Origin: Hoplostethus atlanticus
Lineage: Eukaryota; Chordata; Actinopteri; Trachichthyiformes; Trachichthyidae
Assembly (NCBI GenBank): GCA_034670405.1
Contig: JAXDDX010000062.1
Span: 1,116,001 to 1,180,000, forward strand
Length of the DNA: 64,000 bases
Reading direction: 5' to 3'
Shown: piece by piece, positions 36,862 through 47,942 of the stretch
How positions within the stretch are numbered: position 1 is the first letter of the stretch
How the letters are laid out: every line of letters begins with the position of its first letter
Program-made: the position numbers and the translations under genes
Notes under the pieces: model-generated
The model's input: only the letters and a program-made list of their open reading frames with translations
Databases searched by the model: none
Told to the model about the DNA's origin: nothing

Positions 36862-39800
36862 TCATCCTGGATGAACTTGCCTCCTGTGGCCTCTTGGTGT
36901 CACAGTCCTGCCCCCCGCCCCTCTTAGCTGGGGGAGGTAATAGCCCTGGTTGTAGTTCCAGGTGTTCTGGTAGCCATAGCTGCCGTACTGCTGGGGTTGC
37001 TGGAAGAGGAGCAAGAAACACAACACTGACAAACAGGAAATAATATGGAAGGTACAGAATAAATTGTGCTTTGTCATAGCAGGGTGTCAGTTTACTTTCA
37101 ATGGAACCATTTGAACAGGATGTTCTTAGCTACATCCTCTATACTTGAAATTAAACCTCACACTGCCATTCACTCGAAACCACTCGAAACACTGGAGGCT
37201 GTACGCCGTCCCTGAACGACAGTTTTGTTCTGACTTCTCGTTATTGAAAAGCTCAGTCATGTCAACTTGGTTGATTTACAGATTTCCAAAACAGTATTAA
37301 ACTATTCAAAGCAATTTCTGGAGTGTGATAGTCTCTCTCTCGTACCTGGTACCAGCTACTACCGTATCCCCCGTAGCCTCCCTGGGTGCTCATGTCGCTG
37401 CCCACAGGGGGAGGGGGCGTGGTTATGGGGACGTGCGGCATGGTAGGCGGGACTTGCGGGGGCACGGAGACAGCAGAGCCATCATCGCTTTTACTCAGCT
37501 TCTCTGGGTCCTCATTGTCCCTGTCAATCAAGCAGTCAATCAACAGCATGCCAATGTTTGGCAAATATTCACCCATTTCTCACATTAGATATCAGACAGC
37601 TCAGATGTACCCATTAAATTATATTTTAAATCTTTAAGTTTTGGACTTTATGTGAATTATTTTATATATATGGAGTATTGAGGTTGGGTGAAAATACACA
37701 GCAATCAGCTTAGTGTGTTGCCATTGATAATATTCAAAATCAGTGTAACATATTGGCCATTAGGCTGAAACAGTCGACACTAGTGACTCTAAACCTTATG
37801 CTCTATTATGGTAAATATTGTCTTGTAATCCATCAAATTAGGTCAAAAAACGTGTATAGCAACAATTCTGTCCTATAAAAAGAACAGTCCCTATAAAATA
37901 GTTTCTCCTCAACATAATTATTTTAAGTTTGAGTCAATAATCAATTCATTTCCTCTCACCCATTCTCAGCTCCTCTCTTCTTGGCCCCCAGCTCCTTCAG
38001 CAGTTTCTGGTGCTCCTCGTAGATGGACAGCACACTGGAGAGGACAGACACAGGCAGCGATTAGCACCCATTCAGGTCAAAATTCCTTAAAAGGGAATGA
38101 ATGGCGTTTATTGATACCAGTCATAATTTACTTGACTATCTGGATTTTTTTTAAACTGAACGATCACAAGCCAGTCACAACAATTCTCACTGCTCATATG
38201 GTTCAAGATTCAAGAAGTTTGCACTCAATTCTGACTGGCCCTAACAACCATGTCTTCGTCTGAGTGCTGACCTCTGGATAGAGTTCCCGTAGTCCTCGAC
38301 ATACTGCAGGCCCCTCTGCGAGAAGAGGATCTTGGTGTGTGGGGAGAGGGGTGCTGCCAGGGCTCGCATCACACAATCCTGCACCGCCTCAGCTGAGGCC
38401 CGAGGGTCCCCCGACACCTCCAACTCCAACAGGTTCATGTGCAGTTTACCATTATCCTGAGAGGTGGACAGAGGTGAGGGACAGGTGGACAACGAATGAA
38501 TGACAATGAATGAATCAGCCATGAATCATTCAGTTTTAGCTAGTTTAAGCGCTAGACTCATTTCCCCTGCAAGTAACATTTACAGCTCAAGTGTTTCTGC
38601 TAGATCTGCAGCTCCAGTCGCAAAGGAACATTAATGGAAGTTTGATTTGACAGGGCAGCATTCTACCAGTAAGTCACAATATCGATGGCATCTTGCTTGC
38701 ATAATACAATGCTTTTCCGGTTGAAATGGGATGTTGTAGAAGAAGAATAAAAATTAAAAAAAGCCAGTGGAGCTCATTGCATAATCATTGTAGTTGTGAA
38801 ATAATCTACTGTGAAATGACTACAACTACTGAGCTGTCACAAACTGCCACCGGAAAAGGAAACAGGGTTTCCGGGAAAACACCCAAAAATTCATGGCTGT
38901 ACCATGCTGCAGGGTAAGGTACCATACAGTTAAGATAAGTGAAAAGGTTTAGGAAATGTATACAAACAGAAATTTTGACACATTTTATTCATGTGCTACT
39001 ATTAAAATGACCTTCTGAGTTTCTCATTTTCACAAGTAATCCTCTAATTGTTGACTAGTATCTGTAACCAGAATACACTTTTCGGGGGGTGTTGTTCAAA
39101 AATCTGTGATGGTATTATTGGTTGGAATTTGTATGTACACCTACTGGTATGCTATGAAGTAACTACTAAAAATGTGTTTTCCAAGAAGTAAAAGGAATAG
39201 TATTTTTATATCGAAATACAAAAAAAATAACATTTTTGGCATTTTGGCATGTTATGATATGGAGAATGACCTAATGAGGTGAAAAGTTTGACTTTAATAA
39301 TGGAACCCAAAATTGTGATATATGACGATAGCACATTAACTGTGCAGCACTAGTAGAGGCTCCTGTGTGTCTCACCGGACTGATCTCCAGGGCCTCCTGT
39401 AAAACTCCGCGGGCCTTGCCGGCGTTCCTGCCCAGCTTCAGCAGCAGACGCGCCAGCTTGATGGAGAAGAAGGCGTGGAGCGAAGGCTTCTCTTTGGACT
39501 GGACCACCGCCTCCCGCAGCAAGGCCTCCGATTCGTCCAGCCGGCCTGCCCGTCTCTCCAAGCCAGCCCTGCGGAGACGGACCACGGCCAATCCCGGCAG
39601 GGTTTTCTCCAGGGCCTCCAGCACACGGCGGGCCTCGGCCAGGTCACCTGATAGAACGAGAGAGGGAATTTTGTAGACTGTGGCGGCCTTATTTCATTTC
39701 CCTGACTTTCAAACTCTGCCTTGACTAGATAATAAAAAATAAACTACAAAAATTAAGACCCAAATAAGAGATTTTAAAATTTAGATTATTTAGAATTTAA

Positions 39801-40152
39801 GACCTACGTGAATAAAGTGAATAAAGCTGTGTGTGTACTTATTTTCTCTTACCGTGCCTCTCCTCGAAGGTGGCCCACTGCATGTGGATGGTGTGTTTGT
39901 GCGTCAGGTGGATCTCGCAGGCTCGCTTATACACAGCCCGAGCCTCTTCTAAACTGTGCGACTCCAGGTACTGCACATACTGAGGAGCACACACACAAGC
40001 GCACATTAACCAGAGATAACATACACACACACTCCCAAAACACACACACAAACAAACACTTCCTCAAAGAGCCTTCAAAGAGACATATGGGTAGACACAA
40101 AAATAACAGACATAAATATACTCCCAAGTGTATACATCCTGTACATCTGGGA

Positions 40153-40207
<55 letters not shown>

Positions 40208-43200
40208 TTCTATCCCTACCCTGGTCCAGAACTCCTCATAGAGAGCGCAGGCGATCAGACAGCGCTCAAAGAGAATGCGAACCCTGTGGTCGTCGTGGGC
40301 AACCACAACGCCCTCTGATACCTCGTGTGCCTGTACCTGTACCTGGGCCATGACCTCAGACCCCTCCTGAACTTCCTCGTTGGGATCTAGAAGATAAATG
40401 TCGTAACAGTAAATACTTTCAGTTGTAAACAAGACTGTCCAACCACAGAGCATGACTTCAGCATGAAGTGTAAATAATTTTGACCATGTCTTCATCGTTT
40501 AAAGACCTTGGCTGGGATCCTTGGTGTCCTTGGTGAGCTGGGCTATCTCCCAGTCCAGGTAGGAGTGCCACGCCCGCAGCTGGATGCGATCCAGTGGCTT
40601 GACATGGAAGTAGGGCCGCTTGATCTGCAACACGGTGAGGAGAGAGAGCAGAAAATAAACTCAAACCAATGTCACAAGTGCTTCTGTGGATGCATGTGAC
40701 ATACGTAGAAAATGAGTGGGCAAGTGAGTGGGTGAGGTGAGTGGGTTTTGATCAAGGTTCGTAACCAGTTCCAAGAATGTAAACCGAAAAAATAAAAAAC
40801 AGAATATTTACAGGAACAAATATGGAAACAAAATTCTCTGACACCTTGACACCATGATGCATTTTTGTTTACATTCTTGGAGTTATATAATAAACATTGT
40901 CCTATTAGAAAGTGCTGGGTGAAAGATAAATATAAAGGAAAGCCTTGGATGATTAAAGGTCTGCAAAGGGCGTGCAAGAAGAAAAATGCACTTTATAAGA
41001 AATTCTTACAACTGAGAACCAGTGAAAGTGAAGAAAAATATAAGTTGTATAAGAATAAACTGATTTCCATTATGAGAGTACAAAAGAAGGAATACTACAA
41101 TAAAGTATTAGAGGACAGTAAAAATAATATTCAAAGGACTTGGAAAGTAATTAATCATATTATTCGGAATAGGTGTTATAAATCTGAATTTCCTAAATAG
41201 CTCTGATGTTACAGTGGACAATTTAAAAAGCATTGTTGATGATTTCAATGAGTATTTTGTGGGTGTTGGCCCTACTTTGGCTAGCAAAATTGTGGTGCCT
41301 GAAGACAAAAAAGATTTGTTCAATAATATGATTGATGGTAATATCGGTTCCATGTTCCTTTGTGGGGTAAATGAAACTGATATAATTGAAACTGTAAGAA
41401 AATTCAAAAACAAAAGATCAACTGATATAAATTCTATTGACATGGTAATTATTAAAGAAGTCATTAATTTTATTGCAAGACCTCTGACCTATATATGTAA
41501 TCAGTCTTTTCAAAGAGGTGTTTTTCCTAATAATATGAAATTAGCAAAGGTAATTCCAATATTTAAAAATGGAGATAAGCACCGCATGGACAACTATAGA
41601 CCGGTATCCCTTCTGCCTCAATTTTCAAAAATATTAGAGAAATTATTTGTGAAACAATTGGATCTCTTCATCGGTAAAAACGAATTGCTGAGTGAACACC
41701 AGTATGGATTTCGAGAAAATAGAACTACTACTTATGCAGTAATGGAGATGGTAGAAGAAATAACAAAGGCAGTTGAAAATGATGAGTGTTCTATTGGTAT
41801 TTATATCGACCTGCAGAAGGCTTTTGATACTATAGATCACAATCAATTATTGAGAAAATTGGAGAAGTATGGGATAAGAGGTATAGCTTCTTCTTGGTTG
41901 AAAAGCTACTTAGAAAACAGACAGCAATGTGTGCAAATTAATGATACTGTGTCAGGGTTTAGTAAGGTCACATGTGGAGTACCCCAGGGGTCGGTGATTG
42001 GTCCTAAACTTTTTATACTTTACATTAATGATGTTTGCAATGTTACTGACCTGTTAAAATTTGTTATTTTTGCAGATGATACTAATTTATTTTGCTCTGG
42101 AAAAAATTTAAAGGAACTTTTGTTTGCTATAGAAAGGGAGTTGGAAATCCTCAAAACGTGGTTTGATGTTAATAAATTGTCTCTTAATATTAAGAAAACT
42201 AAATTTATGATTTTTGGAAATCGAAAAGATATTGATGAGGATATTAAATTAAAAATGTGTGATGTTGAAATTGAAAGAGTTTTTGAGACAAAATTCTTAG
42301 GGGTTGTGATTGATCATAAACTAACATGGAAACAACATATTGATTATATCAAGGGAAAAGTTTCAAAGTCAGTAGCAATTCTGTATAAATCTAGGGACAC
42401 ATTAAATTATAAGGCCTTGTATATAATTTATTGCTCACTTATACTTCCTTACATATCGTACTGTGTGGAATTGTGGGGATCAACCTTTAAAACGACTGTA
42501 AATGCAATAGTTTTACTACAAAAACGAGCCATACGTATTATTAATAAGGCTGGTTACTATGATAACACTAATCCACTGTTTATAAATTCCCATGCTATGA
42601 AATTTCATGATTTGGTATATTATAAAATAATGCAAATAATGTTCAGAGCAAAATCAAAGTCACTTCCAGACTGTGTACAAAGGTTTTTTTCAATACGGGA
42701 GAGCAAATATGAGATGAGAGGTATTTGTAAGTTTACTGTACAAAAAGCTAAAAAAGGGATTAAAAGGAGATGTATTTCTATTGTTGGGGTTAAATTATGG
42801 AACAATGCTAATGTAAATTTAAGAATGTGTAATTCGCTTTTGGTTTTCAAAAGAATGGTGTACAAAGCTATTTTTGAGAGTTATAAGTGTGAATGATCTT
42901 TTATTGCTGATTTAAATCGAAGAACAAGTAATTCACTTTTGGTTTTCAAGACAATGGTTTATAAAGCTATTTTGTGGGTTAGAAGTGTGAATGTGTTTTA
43001 TTTTATTTTTGGAGGGTAGCTTAAATTGAGAAGTATATAGGATAGGCATAGATAAGCATTTTGCTTCTGCCTTAGCCTGTTCAGTCACTACTTAATACAT
43101 AGACTGTTGATTTTGTTTATACTGTTTTGTTTATACTGTTTATATTTATTGTATTATGTGTGATGGCTGAATAAATATTACTATTACTATTACTATTACT

Positions 43201-45238
43201 ATTGTGCCAAGAAGACGTCACTTGGTTACCGCAGACAGTCCTGGACTATTTCATTTGGCAGAAGCTTCTAAATTACGCTCGCAAGTAAGAAAATAATTTA
43301 AAATTTCATGTCAAAACATTATTGTCTTGGTAAGCAGCTGTGTAATAAGCAGGATTGTTTATAGTGAGCCGATCATTATTGCAAAATAAGCCTCTAATTC
43401 ATTGTCAATGATCCCTTACTTAAAACTTAATAAAAGAGTAAAACTAAAAATATTTAAATAAAAAAACAAAATTCATCAGAATGCTGACATAGGAGCCTTA
43501 ATGCAGCTCAAAGTTTTGATCTTGCAGATGAGCTTTGTTTACTGTGATATCAGTTAAAAAGGTCATCAGTATCAGTAGCTTCTATTGGGGTCAATTTAAC
43601 TATAAAGAACTGTATTAGCCCTTTTTAATTCCTTACTGGATTAGCAATGTTATTTTGTGGCCCGGAGAGCAAAGACAGAAAGGATGAAAAATTCAGTTTC
43701 TGTTCAGAACAGAGCGACTTGAATATAATTTTCTTGTCCTGGTTCTAAATATGGAACAAAGAGAAAGACACTGAGTAAATCAGTGAGAGAGAAAAAGCAC
43801 AAGAGCCAGACAGAAAGGGGGCGACAAAGAAACCATCACTCACGGCGTCTTCAAAGTGCCACCTCTTGCGGACCTCTCCCTCATTCTGCTGGTAAACTTT
43901 GTCCCTGTGAGCCAACACTTGATCCCTAATCTTCTGCATCAGCTCCTCCTAAACACACAATTAAAGTGGAAAAATAATTAGCTATTAATCCATTTCCTCA
44001 TTGTGTGCCTCACTAGTAACTAGTAAGGCAACCACCAGTTTTACACACACCCATGGATGGTAAAGATATTTAAAGGTAAAGGTATTTGTGACAATTAAAT
44101 CCCCGATTGAATAAAGGATCACTGTTTGCTGATACTTGTAATGACTGTTTTGTATTCTGTCTTTTTCTCCACAGTGCTGTGGCATTAATCCAGGAGACAC
44201 TTCACTCCTCTAGACCTGTTCACGTTCAAACTTCATCGCAGTTTACAGCACTTTAATCTTTTCCAAAAATCATGCCTGTATCCAATTAATAAAAAGGAAA
44301 TAAAAGTTATAATATAGGAATGAATAAAGGATCAGCGATGGACTGAATGCATTGCCGGTGGAAATTCCCCATTTTTTGATGATTTAAATTAAATATTTGG
44401 TGAACTAAAAATGTAGTCCAGTGCAAGATGCATGGAAAACACGTTGATTTATCTAGAGCCAGGAGGATGTACATTTTTTTCCCAACGCTATTGTATTATT
44501 AGGAAAATTTAACAGCCCCTTACATTTTATCCTCTTCTTGAATTCAGAACTAGCTACAACATTTTTTACTACTGATGTCAACATCCAAATAAAAATATCT
44601 TTTGGGATGTATACAGATTTATCAAAAAGGTAGGACTTGTTGGTCACCTGTCTGACATGGATTGTGGCTGATATTTGCTCTTTTACAACATGTTTTGAGA
44701 TCGTTTTTAGCTAGCTAGAGGTAAAAACACAAAAAAAACACAAATTTCACTGTGGGACTGTGCAGAATGTGGACTTGTTCCTTAAGCACTGTCTTTGGGT
44801 ATGCCAAGGCATTACCACCACTGAATTTCAGAACAAAAAGAGTGCGAGGAAGTCAGACGTTACTAACCGAGTCTTTGCCCTCGGGGGTGGCGGGCTCTTC
44901 CTCCCCCGGCGGCCTCTCCTCTTCCTGCTCCTGGGCTTGTTCAGCACGCTCTGCCTTCTGGCTCTGACGGCAGGACGCCCTCAACTCCTCGTACTCCTCG
45001 GGGGAAAGTACCTCCTTGGGCTCCTGGCTGCTCAGATGGGACTTGAACCTGAGGAGGGAGGAAAGAGGCAGACAAATTAGGTGTATGAGGGAGGAAAAAG
45101 ATAAGTGGGGAGCTGAATCTGAATCACTACACCATATATATTTTGAACCTTTATCATAGTCTCTTATGTCTTGCTCCACAAATGACGCAGACCCCCTCTG
45201 GTGCAAGTAGAAGGGGGTCTATACGAAGGCCTATACTC

Positions 45239-45287
<49 letters not shown>

Positions 45288-45638
45288 TCTTACTTGTCGT
45301 AGTGGCTGTTGTAGAGCTGGGTTGGGATCTTAAGGACTCGGTCCAGGACAGCTGTGGCCGCCCTCGTGTCCCCTTGCTCCTTTTCCCACTCCACATAGAG
45401 ATCCCACAGCCGGTCTGAGTGGAAGTCCAGCCCCGCCGCCGCCATCGCATCCTCAAATACACTGAGGGTCGAGGTTGGAAAACAAAGAAAAATAAGAAAA
45501 GAGCCTCCTTCAGTGCTAAGTCTTGTTAGGTGTCTTCATATAGAGCTCAAGCCAGCATACCAGAGTTTAAGGGATGAATAGATTAAGAGATTGTTGTTGT
45601 TGATGAAAGTGGTGCCTGTGTGTAAACCTTGTCTTCTT

Positions 45639-45676
<38 letters not shown>

Positions 45677-47942
45677 CTGCGGATCCGCATTGGGGACTCA
45701 GGCAGGTTCATGTCCAGCGTTCCCAGCAGCAGGTTGATGTAGTGGATCCACAGATCTACACTCAGAGGGATTGCCTGGAGACCCTGCACACACACCTACC
45801 ACACCAAGCAACATCAAGCTTGTCAAACTCAATAAAAAAGGAAGACTTTAATTAATACATCTAAAATTATAAAACGCATAGCTCCGGCCCTCCGTTCTGA
45901 TTGGCTAAGTCAGATATAAAACCAATAAAATGCCTCATGTATTTCTGTGAGCGCATGACAACTTAGATATCACAGCACTAATAAAAAATAAAAAATCATA
46001 CCAGTACTTATGTGTCACTTAGAAACCACATTGTTTAGCTACTGTTCAAGAACTATATTGCTTGGCAGAAGAATAACCTTTAATTATTATTATTTAAAAC
46101 AGAATGCAAGTGTTCAATAATCTTTTTAAATCAATAATAATTAATGTAATCACGTGTTACTGCCATTTATAAAAGTGCTGAATCAATAATGAAAGACATT
46201 CTTTTATTTCAGTATTTTAGTGACTAGCCACTAGTTCAATCGATCTTAATGGTCTAGGGAAAAAACAAAAACAAAAATAGGATTTTCAGTGGGTCATACC
46301 TTAAAGAACAGGAATGTATTGTACATTTCCTGAGTGGCTACTGAACACACATTGAACACACGTTTCCTCCCTTACCTCCTCGGCTTTGTTGTTGTACCCA
46401 GCGCGCCGCTCCAAGTCGGCGAATTTCTTCCAGTAGCCGTAGCACAGAGGGTAGCGTACCAGGAAGGCCTCCAGCGCTCTGCGTGATGCCGTGATATGAC
46501 TCTGTGGACAGGTCAGAGAAGAGTAACGCCAGGATGTTGGTTTGTTTTCAGTTGGGGTTACGGCGAGCATCCTGCGCCAAACAACATGTTTTGTTGCACT
46601 GTGGGTATTGTGTCAAAGAACCCAAAGAGAATAGAAACTAAGCCTACCAGTACCTTGGTCCCTAGATTAGCCTCTAGACCATTAGTCAACTATCAAAAAT
46701 ATGTGTATGAAATTAGGCTCTTTGGGCTACAGGTGAACGCACACACAGAGAAGGTTACATTCCTATTGGCAATACACTGATATCAATTTTCTATTTGTTG
46801 TTTCCGAAAACCATAGCCAGTGCTTGACATTTTTTGCTTTTTATCCTGTCAGTGGTCCTCTGTACCCAGACATATACCTCTTGTTCGCAGTACTGCAACA
46901 GATCGGTCCAGCTGGTGAAGTCCTGGGAGTTGTCGTGGGCAGCCTTCCACAGACGCTCAAAATCCACAGGTAGATCCCCCTCTTCATCCTCTGCTGCGGG
47001 GGGCATGGAGAAGGAAGTAGGGTCGGGGCCCAACAAGGCTTCAGCGGCCACGGTGCTGCCACCGTTCTCCTCTGACATTTCAGCCATCTCTATCGGAGGA
47101 GGCGGAGGTGCAGGAGTCTCGGTAGCCTCCATGGCTATCAGATCAAAGCATAATGGGCCAGTTAAACTGGATTAACACGGGTTACATTCATTATAGTTGG
47201 TTGACTTAAACTAGAACTATGCATGAACAAACAGTTTTCAAGCCATAATAAGTGTGGTGTACAGGTGTATAAGAGAGACCTATCTAGAAATGAATAAAAG
47301 TCACATGTGCTAAGATTACATTGATGTAGTGGTAAATAAAAGGGTGGATAAACTATGACCTCCAGCTGGCGATCGTCATAAGGCAAAGGACCACCAACAT
47401 AAACAAAAAACAATAAATGTATGCTTTTTCCTCTAAAGATCCTGTCCTTATATAACGTCCACCCGTTTTATACAACTTAGTATGATGTGTACTATGAATT
47501 TATGTCAACGTTTGATGTGAGGCTAAAAAGGAGGGTAAACTATTCCGCAAAAGTTGGGTGAACTGAGTTTTGGTGGGTTTACGCTCCACTACATCAGACT
47601 GCAACGTCCCTAAAGATTCTTTCTCTTAAACATCAAAGTAAGGTCACCGGGTAGGTAACTAGGGTTGCTGTTCTGAGAAGGTACCAACTGCTACAACCCC
47701 GTATTTCGTGGTGTGTCTATTTGAAATAGCCTAGCTTAGCTAACAGCTAGCCATGTTAGCCACGACCAGCACTGCTGCTCAATGCCTGAATTTCAAAAGC
47801 CTGTGCAGTAACCAACAACGAGCCACATTCCCGAGACCACAAAGAAACCCCACACTGTAATTTCATGAATGTATATCAAAGAACCTGAGGACTCTTCAAG
47901 CTCCCCGTTGCCACTCAGATCTTCACAGCCTTCCGCCGCCAT
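36862..47942 (-). CDS. prpf39: PRPF39-family U1 snRNP-associated splicing factor
   Basis: Fifteen coding exons on the minus strand join in phase to 756 aa: 47885-47942, 46878-47134, 46376-46501, 45677-45795, 45294-45461, 44868-45048, 43844-43948, 40507-40624, 40220-40386, 39853-39979, 39376-39647, 38272-38456, 37960-38034, 37346-37520 and 36862-36999. PRPF39 is a HAT-repeat scaffold that dimerises and helps U1 snRNP engage 5' splice sites. Diagnostic blocks are [80 protein letters not shown] and a Tyr/Gln-rich tail. The first exon (start [13 protein letters not shown]) is inferred from its Kozak context and exact phase match; the fallback start is 47132. Conservation with human PRPF39 is only moderate, and human PRPF39 is on chromosome 14, so this may be a second, divergent paralogue. 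A large intron carries an antisense LINE. Confidence 0.9.
40153..40205. repeat. (CA)n microsatellite next to a prpf39 donor
   Basis: A CA tract that reads as (TG)n in the minus-strand transcript and begins about 15 nt inside the intron after the exon ending at 40220. Confidence 0.95.
41214..42896 (+). CDS. LINE reverse transcriptase (560-codon open frame)
   Basis: This is the open frame of the LINE above. Reverse-transcriptase blocks in order are [11 protein letters not shown] and [17 protein letters not shown] (about 111-144), [11 protein letters not shown] (162-172), the first catalytic Asp in [13 protein letters not shown] (197-209), [20 protein letters not shown] (254-273) and the catalytic FADD (286-289). 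A thumb-like region and a Cys-poor C-terminus follow. The frame really begins upstream (no ATG at 41214), joined by a frameshift to the linker ORF at 40865-41200. AT-rich codon use contrasts with the host gene. All catalytic aspartates are present, but the missing endonuclease makes autonomous retrotransposition unlikely. Confidence 0.85.
   Translation: MDNLKSIVDDFNEYFVGVGPTLASKIVVPEDKKDLFNNMIDGNIGSMFLCGVNETDIIETVRKFKNKRSTDINSIDMVIIKEVINFIARPLTYICNQSFQRGVFPNNMKLAKVIPIFKNGDKHRMDNYRPVSLLPQFSKILEKLFVKQLDLFIGKNELLSEHQYGFRENRTTTYAVMEMVEEITKAVENDECSIGIYIDLQKAFDTIDHNQLLRKLEKYGIRGIASSWLKSYLENRQQCVQINDTVSGFSKVTCGVPQGSVIGPKLFILYINDVCNVTDLLKFVIFADDTNLFCSGKNLKELLFAIERELEILKTWFDVNKLSLNIKKTKFMIFGNRKDIDEDIKLKMCDVEIERVFETKFLGVVIDHKLTWKQHIDYIKGKVSKSVAILYKSRDTLNYKALYIIYCSLILPYISYCVELWGSTFKTTVNAIVLLQKRAIRIINKAGYYDNTNPLFINSHAMKFHDLVYYKIMQIMFRAKSKSLPDCVQRFFSIRESKYEMRGICKFTVQKAKKGIKRRCISIVGVKLWNNANVNLRMCNSLLVFKRMVYKAIFESYKCE
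42827..43005 (+). repeat. Direct duplication at the 3' end of the LINE
   Basis: The last coding segment (GTAATTCGCTTTTGGTTTTC to GTGTGAATG, about 42828-42895) is repeated with substitutions at about 42928-42993, a period of roughly 100 bp, just after the stop codon. Confidence 0.8.
45241..45286. repeat. (TG)n microsatellite at a prpf39 5' splice site
   Basis: It reads as (AC)n in the minus-strand transcript and begins a few nucleotides after the donor GTAAGACC of the exon ending at 45294. Confidence 0.95.
45641..45674. repeat. (TG)n microsatellite at a prpf39 5' splice site
   Basis: The donor of the exon ending at 45677 reads GTACACACAC, so the repeat overlaps the splice donor itself. Confidence 0.95.

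Larger units (their letters stand above)
40868..43203 (+). mobile_element. 5'-truncated non-LTR retrotransposon (LINE), antisense in a prpf39 intron
   Basis: The element starts abruptly near 40868, in the linker between endonuclease and reverse transcriptase ([20 protein letters not shown]). It continues through the RT and ends at an (ATTACT)n tail at about 43172-43203. There is no endonuclease domain and no LTR. One frameshift near 41190-41205 separates the linker from the RT frame. The 3' UTR holds a partial duplication of the end of the coding region. By RT motifs it belongs to the Jockey/CR1/L2-like LINEs, and the clade is not resolved. Near-intact coding suggests a fairly recent insertion. 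Confidence 0.85.
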
